Positions 4,725 to 8,393 of a stretch of 8,393 nucleotides of DNA are shown here, piece by piece; within the stretch, counting starts at the first letter, position 1; every line of letters begins with the position of its first letter. The DNA is from JAISGQ01 sp045534445 (GTDB lineage: Bacteria > Bacillota > Clostridia > Oscillospirales > Acutalibacteraceae). A program made the translations under genes and the position numbers. The stretch lies in NCBI GenBank assembly GCA_045534445.1, contig JAZSJQ010000020.1, forward strand, positions 1-8,393. Direction: 5' to 3'. Below the pieces are notes generated by a model that was not told where the DNA came from, did not search any database, and saw nothing but the letters and a program-made list of their open reading frames with translations.

Positions 4725-6143
4725 TCAGAATCTGAAGTCGCGTTCTCCGTTTGCGATCTTCTCAAGACGTTCTGCAACAATACCACGCACTTTATCGTTG
4801 GGAATATCATTTATCTGCTTTGCGATAAGCTTTTCACCGACCTCCTGAGTGTCGGGCTTTGCGTAGTCGGTAAGGTATTCTTTAAGGGTCATAAGTGCGT
4901 TGGGCAGACAGCAGTTTGAGATCTGCCCCGACTTGCAAAGGGACATGAATCTGTCGCCTGTACGACCTTCACGGTAGCAGGCAGTGCAGAAGGAGGGGAG
5001 ATAGTCCATTCTCATAAGCCAGTTGACGACCTCATCAAGAGTTCTGCGGTCAGAAACGTCAAACTGAGCGGAGTTTTCCTCCTCAGGCTCTTCCTCTGCG
5101 TAGCCGCCGACACTTGTGCGTGAACCGCCGGAGATCTGAGAAACGCCGAGATGCAGAAGTCTCTCACGAACCTTCGGGCTTTCACGGGTGGAGATTATCA
5201 TGCCTGTATAAGGAACGGCAACACGAATGCATGCAACGATCTTTGCAAACATATCGTCAGAAATACCGTTGTCAAACTCATCGGGATCAATGTCATCAGC
5301 AGGACAAACACGGGGAACGCTTATAGTGTGAGGCCCTACACCGAAAGCAGCTTCAAGATGCTCTGCGTGCATGAGCAGACCTGCAAACTCATAGCGGTAA
5401 AGCTCCAGACCGAAAAGAACACCCAGACCGACATCGTCGATACCGCCCTGCATAGCTCTGTCGTGAGCCTCAGTGTGATAGGTGTAGTTGCTCTTGGGGC
5501 CTGTGGGATGAAGTCTTTCATAGGTTTCCTTGTGATAGGTCTCCTGAAAGAGTATGTAGGTGCCGATGCCTGCTTCCTTGAGCTTGCGGTAGTTTTCAAC
5601 AGTGGTAGCTGCAATGTTTACATTTACTCTGCGGATAGCACCGTTCTTGTGCTTTATGGAGTAAATAGTCTTAATGGACTCAAGAATGTATTCAAGAGGA
5701 TTGTTTACGGGATCTTCACCTGCTTCAAGAGCAAGTCTCTTGTGTCCCATATCCTGCAGAGCGATGACCTCTGCTTTGATTTCTTCCTGAGTCAGCTTCT
5801 TTCTTGCAATGTGCTTGTTCTTGTAGTGATAGGGGCAGTAAAGACAACCGTTTACGCAGTAGTTGGAGAGATAAAGGGGAGCAAACATAACGATTCTGTT
5901 GCCGTAGAAGTCCTTCTTTATCTGCTCAGCAAGAGTATAGATCTCCTGGTTCTTTTCTTCGATCTCGCAGGCAAGGAGAACAGAAGCCTCTCTGTGGTTG
6001 AGACCTTTACGTTCTTTTGCTTTTTCGATAATGGAATCAATAAGCTCAGCATCGTTTTTATGCTCATCAGCATAAGCAAGGGTATCGAGGATTTCCTCAT
6101 GGCTTATAAATTCTTCGGCTTTCATTGATTTCGGATCGTACAT
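4725..6143 (-). CDS. hydG: [FeFe]-hydrogenase H-cluster maturation radical SAM enzyme HydG
   Basis: A 472-residue HydG of full family length. It cleaves tyrosine by S-adenosylmethionine radical chemistry to p-cresol plus CO and cyanide, the diatomic ligands of the H-cluster iron, delivered as an iron-CO-CN unit. The radical SAM cluster motif CX3CX2C is C96, C100, C103 (NYCVNGCLYC). The HydG-specific C-terminal cluster motif CX2CX22C is C386, C389, C412 (SFCTAC to NCC), so both clusters are present. GEDP (142-145) is the family GGEDP-like loop for SAM. AAGAGGTAA lies 7 bases before the ATG at 6141-6143. The gene starts 16 bases after the hydE stop, so the two are surely cotranscribed. The six-hairpin array follows it. 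Confidence 0.98.
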   Translation of the reverse strand: MYDPKSMKAEEFISHEEILDTLAYADEHKNDAELIDSIIEKAKERKGLNHREASVLLACEIEEKNQEIYTLAEQIKKDFYGNRIVMFAPLYLSNYCVNGCLYCPYHYKNKHIARKKLTQEEIKAEVIALQDMGHKRLALEAGEDPVNNPLEYILESIKTIYSIKHKNGAIRRVNVNIAATTVENYRKLKEAGIGTYILFQETYHKETYERLHPTGPKSNYTYHTEAHDRAMQGGIDDVGLGVLFGLELYRYEFAGLLMHAEHLEAAFGVGPHTISVPRVCPADDIDPDEFDNGISDDMFAKIVACIRVAVPYTGMIISTRESPKVRERLLHLGVSQISGGSRTSVGGYAEEEPEEENSAQFDVSDRRTLDEVVNWLMRMDYLPSFCTACYREGRTGDRFMSLCKSGQISNCCLPNALMTLKEYLTDYAKPDTQEVGEKLIAKQINDIPNDKVRGIVAERLEKIANGERDFRF

Positions 6144-6159
6144 ATATGTTACCTCTTTT

Positions 6160-7200
6160 CTAAAATTCTTTGTGGTCGCCGCGAGCGGTGACGATTCTGT
6201 ATCCTATAGCCTCCATGCGAAGTGTCAGATCGCCAGTTTTCTGGGCGGCTTCTGCTCCCGTGGAGAGCTTGTTGTCGTAAAGTGAGTAGTTTTTCCGAAC
6301 GTCTTCGGGAGATAAGTTCGGCATACAGACATTGGCACCTGCCAGTATGCCCTTTTCACGTCCTTGAGGGTGTATTGTACCCAGTGCGGTAGTCGCAGGG
6401 AGCAGAACATTCGGAAGCATCAGCCTGACTATCGCCAGCAGATATAATGTCAGTTCAAATGATCCTGCTTTTTCGTCCTTGAAGGGTGTTGCATGATGCG
6501 GGATAAAAGGGCCTATACCCACCATGTCGGGCTCAAACTCTCTTATAAAGAGCAGGTCTTTAACCAGATGCTCAGTGGTCTGATTTGGTGACCCGACCAT
6601 AAAACCGCAGCCCACCTGATAACCGATCTCCTTTAAGTCATAAAGGCATCTTTTTCTGTTTTCAAGTGTCAGTTCAGCAGGGTGCAATGTTGCATAATGA
6701 CAGTCATCTGCCGTTTCGTGTCTTAAAAGATAGCGGTCAGCACCTGCATCAAACCATTTCTTATAAACCTCTTTCGGATGCTCTCCGAAGGAGAGTGTTA
6801 CAGCGCAGTCGGGATGGTTTTTCTTGATATCCCTTACAAGAGTTTCTATCCGCTCGGGAGTGTACCACGGATCTTCACCGCCCTGAAGTACAAAGGTACG
6901 GTAGCCAAGAGCATACCCCTCCTTACAGCAAAGCAGAATATCCTCGGGGCTCAGGCGATAACGCTCAACAGTTTTATTGCTTCTGCGTATACCGCAGTAG
7001 TAGCAGTCATTTTTGCAGTAGTTTGTAAATTCAATAAGTCCACGAATATAAACATCGTTTCCGTAGTATTTTTTGCGTGCCTTTACCGCCTTTTCAAAGA
7101 GAAGCGCCGCGATCTCCTCATTTCTGTTGTCAATAAGACAAGCGAATTCCTCAGGCAATAAAGATCGCTCACGTTCAAGCTTTTCAACGAGATGAATCAT
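6160..7200 (-). CDS. hydE: [FeFe]-hydrogenase H-cluster maturation radical SAM enzyme HydE
   Basis: A 346-residue HydE, a radical SAM enzyme that acts with HydG and HydF to form the 2Fe subcluster, working on the HydG iron product on the way to the dithiolate bridge. The radical SAM cluster cysteines are C62, C66 and C69 (NYCKNDCYYCG), followed by YRLSPEDIL and the SAM-binding loop QGGEDPWYT. PHHATPF and TTALGTIHPQGRE are typical HydE segments. The optional second cluster (CX7CX2C in some HydE proteins) is missing, because the C-terminal tail after NVCMPNLSP has no cysteine. GGAGGAA precedes the ATG, which overlaps the upstream stop as ATGA and indicates translational coupling. Confidence 0.97.
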   Translation of the reverse strand: MIHLVEKLERERSLLPEEFACLIDNRNEEIAALLFEKAVKARKKYYGNDVYIRGLIEFTNYCKNDCYYCGIRRSNKTVERYRLSPEDILLCCKEGYALGYRTFVLQGGEDPWYTPERIETLVRDIKKNHPDCAVTLSFGEHPKEVYKKWFDAGADRYLLRHETADDCHYATLHPAELTLENRKRCLYDLKEIGYQVGCGFMVGSPNQTTEHLVKDLLFIREFEPDMVGIGPFIPHHATPFKDEKAGSFELTLYLLAIVRLMLPNVLLPATTALGTIHPQGREKGILAGANVCMPNLSPEDVRKNYSLYDNKLSTGAEAAQKTGDLTLRMEAIGYRIVTARGDHKEF

Positions 7201-7457
7201 TTTGATTCCTCCGGCATCTTTGAATAAACAGCTTTTGCAGTAACGCCACTGAGCATACCGATCTTTCCTGAAAGAGCGCTGATTTTATCGGTGGGAGCAT
7301 CAAGCACAATGCTTATGATACTGACGCCTCTTTCTCTGTAAGGAAGACCCATTCGACCGACGACGTAATCCTTATATTCATGAAGCAGAGCATTAAGTGG
7401 CTCTGCTGAATCGGGCTGTTCAACTATAATGCCAAGCAGTGCAATTCTGTTTTCCAT
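7197..7457 (-). CDS. TM1266-family iron-only hydrogenase system regulator
   Basis: An 86-residue protein of the TM1266 family, small ACT/NikR-C-like ferredoxin-fold proteins encoded beside hydE, hydF and hydG in many anaerobes. Typical words are MENRIALLGIIVE (1-13), YVVGRMGLPYRERG (31-44) and SIISIVLDAP (46-55), then LSGKIGMLSGV (62-72). It has no DNA-binding domain, so despite the name its regulatory role is inferred from context. It may bind a ligand or be a partner of the maturases. The start at 7455-7457 fits the family N-terminus and has AAAGGAGAA upstream. A longer reading to 7520 would run through the leader terminator and is rejected. First gene of the operon, it overlaps hydE by 4 bases. 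Confidence 0.93.
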   Translation of the reverse strand: MENRIALLGIIVEQPDSAEPLNALLHEYKDYVVGRMGLPYRERGVSIISIVLDAPTDKISALSGKIGMLSGVTAKAVYSKMPEESK

Positions 7458-7472
7458 AAATTTCTCCTTTAT

Positions 7473-7499
7473 AAAACAAAAACTCCCGAAAAACGGGAG
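7473..7499 (-). terminator. Intrinsic terminator in the hyd operon leader
   Basis: On the minus strand a GC-rich 6-bp stem, CTCCCG with CGGGAG (7483-7488 and 7494-7499), has a 5-base loop and is followed by TTTTTGTTTT (7473-7482). It lies after the operon promoter and 15 bases before the first start codon, so it does not end an upstream gene. It would stop transcription before the operon unless prevented, as in attenuation. Confidence 0.75.
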
Positions 7500-7588
7500 C
7501 ATAAAATCATAAGACCGCACGAAAAACGCACAGCAATTTTATACACCCTTATACGTCAGGTTTTACCCTTTCGTGTCAGCAATGATTT
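7483..7588 (-). promoter_or_regulatory. Structured 5' leader of the hyd operon (candidate attenuator)
   Basis: From the predicted start near 7588 the leader runs about 130 bases to the first gene. CACGAAA (7569-7575) pairs perfectly with UUUCGUG (7518-7524), and two G-U pairs extend it (7567-7568 with 7525-7526). This closes a domain of about 58 bases containing GGGUAAAACC and CCUGACGUAUAAGGGUGU. The domain is followed directly by the intrinsic terminator, the usual plan of a riboswitch or other RNA sensor. I do not recognise a known riboswitch class. The helix could be chance, and the ligand or factor is unknown. Confidence 0.4.
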
Positions 7589-7594
7589 TTGTTA

Positions 7595-7623
7595 ATTATA
7601 TCACAAAGTGTATTGAATGTAAA
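7595..7623 (-). promoter_or_regulatory. Promoter of the hyd maturation operon
   Basis: On the minus strand TTTACA (7618-7623, five of six consensus bases) and a perfect TATAAT (7595-7600) have an exact 17-bp spacer. It would drive the TM1266-like gene, hydE, hydG and hydF. The only regulatory-looking sequences upstream are the 14-bp palindrome at 7625 and the divergent MerR promoter. Confidence 0.8.
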
Positions 7624-7624
7624 G

Positions 7625-7638
7625 AGATTTGCAAATCT
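7625..7638. promoter_or_regulatory. Perfect 14-bp palindrome next to the hyd -35 box
   Basis: AGATTTGCAAATCT is a perfect palindrome starting two bases from the hyd -35 box (7618-7623). Its position suits an activator or repressor of the hyd operon. It also covers a possible -35 box (TTGCAA) of a second plus-strand promoter. The binding protein is not known. Confidence 0.5.
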
Positions 7639-7656
7639 TATAAAAAATACTATAAT
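7629..7656 (+). promoter_or_regulatory. Possible second promoter for the MerR-family gene
   Basis: TTGCAA (7629-7634), 16 bp, then TATAAT (7651-7656). The -10 box is perfect, but the region is very AT-rich and the -35 box lies inside the palindrome, so it may be chance. Confidence 0.35.
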
Positions 7657-7660
7657 ACTA

Positions 7661-7691
7661 TTGACTCTGACGTTACGTCATGCTTTATACT
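7661..7691 (+). promoter_or_regulatory. MerR-type promoter with 19-bp spacer and operator
   Basis: TTGACT (7661-7666) and TATACT (7686-7691) are separated by 19 bp rather than 17, the hallmark of promoters untwisted by MerR-family activators. The spacer holds a perfect inverted repeat, TGACGT-T-ACGTCA (7668-7680). The MerR-family gene starts 23 bases after the -10 box, so autoregulation is the natural reading. Confidence 0.85.
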
Positions 7692-7713
7692 TCACATCAG
7701 AGAGGTGACAGAA

Positions 7714-8393
7714 ATGCATATAAAGGAATTTGCAGAGCTTTGCGGTGTGAGTGTGCGAACACTGCACTATTACGATGAAATAGGCTTGCTGAAACCAAAC
7801 CGTATTGACAATGAGAACGGATATCGTTTCTATGATGAAGAATCCCTCATGCGAATGCAGGAGATCATGTTCTACCGTGAGCTTGATTTTCCGCTGAAAA
7901 GCATAGCCGAAATACTGTCATCTCCGAACTATGATAAAAAGAAGGCGCTTTCAGAGCAGCGAAAACTTCTGATTCTGAAAAAGAATCGGCTTGAGCAGAT
8001 AATTAAAGCTCTTGACAGTGCAGAAAAAGGAGAAATCACAATGAAAGTATTTGATAATAGCAATTACGAAGCCGCACGCAAGAAATATGAAACAGAAGCA
8101 AAAGAAAAATGGGGCAGAACCGATGCGTACAGAGAGCATGAGAAAAAGACCGCTGACTACACAAAGGACAAATGGCAGCAGGTAAACAACGGTCTTGATG
8201 CGGTGTTCGCTGAATTTGCAGAGTGCAGAAAAGCAGGGCATACCGCAGATTCACCCGAAGCGCAGGCGATTGCAGCAAAACTGCAGAAATATATATCCGA
8301 CAATTACTACACCTGCACAAAACAGATTCTTGCAGGTCTGGGGCAGATGTATACAGCCGACGAGCGGTTCAAAAACAACATCGACAGACATGG
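7714..8393 (+). CDS. MerR-family regulator with TipAS antibiotic-recognition domain, 3' end outside window
   Basis: An open frame of 226 codons runs off the window end. Residues 1-70 are a MerR winged helix-turn-helix (IKEFAELCGVSVRTLHYYDE, then GLLKP and NGYRFYDEESL). A long helix (about 75-105) should form the dimer coiled coil. From about 115 comes a TipAS domain: KEKWGRTDAYREHEKKT (130-146), the ADSPEAQA segment (178-185) and LAGLGQMYTADERF (206-219), which is all-alpha and in TipAL binds thiopeptide antibiotics. C201 lies in the segment before the last motif. Whether it matches the drug-reactive cysteine of TipAL needs an alignment. About 20-30 residues are probably missing. AGAGGTGA precedes the ATG. 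Ligand-activated control from the 19-bp-spacer promoter is inferred. Confidence 0.93.
   Translation, partial: MHIKEFAELCGVSVRTLHYYDEIGLLKPNRIDNENGYRFYDEESLMRMQEIMFYRELDFPLKSIAEILSSPNYDKKKALSEQRKLLILKKNRLEQIIKALDSAEKGEITMKVFDNSNYEAARKKYETEAKEKWGRTDAYREHEKKTADYTKDKWQQVNNGLDAVFAEFAECRKAGHTADSPEAQAIAAKLQKYISDNYYTCTKQILAGLGQMYTADERFKNNIDRH

Noticed and set aside
4604..4810. 68-codon minus-strand frame over the hairpin array
   Set aside because: It reads through perfect hairpins and out of frame into the hydG end. It has no ribosome binding site and no recognisable protein, so it is a by-product of the repeat.
5151..6128. 325-codon plus-strand frame opposite hydG
   Set aside because: It lies wholly antisense to hydG, which has all its catalytic motifs. 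It is a codon-bias shadow with no promoter.
7458..7520. 21-residue extension of the TM1266-like protein to a start at 7520
   Set aside because: The extension would translate the leader terminator hairpin, and the start at 7455-7457 has a strong AAAGGAG and matches the family.
7541..7580. TPP-riboswitch-like words in the hyd leader (GCUGA, ACCUGA, CGUAUAAGGG)
   Set aside because: The order recalls a TPP aptamer, but the GGGGUGC segment, the CUGAGA core and the P4/P5 helix are absent, and hyd genes are not thiamine-linked.
7951..8320. Two hydrophobic or cysteine-rich minus-strand frames of 94-96 codons
   Set aside because: They are antisense to the clear MerR-TipAS gene and show no start signals.

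Overview
The window looks like the end of a contig from a strictly anaerobic Gram-positive Clostridia-type bacterium, most likely a Ruminococcus-like gut or rumen organism. The reasons are the [FeFe]-hydrogenase maturation genes, a DegV/DUF1836 pair, strong AGGAGGTGA-type ribosome binding sites and near-consensus sigma-A promoters. The genus is inferred from gene style, not proven. Bases 1-72 are not genomic. They match, from memory, an MGI/DNBSEQ library adapter with its 10-base index, so the natural sequence begins at base 73, inside a cut-off GNAT acetyltransferase gene.

Layout. 73-723 (minus): the first 16 codons of a GNAT acetyltransferase, downstream of a nicotinamidase-like cysteine hydrolase with its own promoter. 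797-1671 (minus): a DegV fatty-acid-binding protein ending at a strong terminator. 1672-1798: a compact divergent control region with two back-to-back near-consensus promoters, a 13-bp palindrome in the degV promoter spacer, and a promoter so close to the DUF1836 start codon that its mRNA should be leaderless. 1799-2341 (plus): the DUF1836 regulator. 2379-3262: an AT-rich, accessory-looking divergent pair, a SLOG (DUF1273) protein and a small XRE repressor, with three GTGCATA repeats spread over their two promoters.

3304-7457 (minus): the H-cluster maturation operon in the order TM1266-like regulator, hydE, hydG, hydF. The first two genes overlap by ATGA, and hydE and hydG are 16 nt apart. 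A 218-nt gap between hydG and hydF holds six tandem perfect hairpins. HydE and HydG are radical SAM enzymes that supply parts of the 2Fe subcluster, and HydF is the GTPase scaffold that delivers it to HydA. No hydrogenase structural gene is in the window. The operon starts from a strong promoter at 7595-7623 and has a roughly 130-nt leader with a long-range helix and an intrinsic terminator just before the first gene, which suggests attenuation. A perfect 14-bp palindrome abuts its -35 box.

7714-8393 (plus, running off the window): a divergent MerR-family regulator with a TipAS ligand-binding domain. It has the classic 19-bp-spacer promoter with a perfect inverted repeat in the spacer, so it is probably autoregulated. 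No tRNA, rRNA, CRISPR array, transposase or phage gene was seen, and no gene-free stretch is longer than 300 bases. The best candidates for something undescribed are the six-hairpin array, the hyd leader attenuator and the SLOG/XRE pair.
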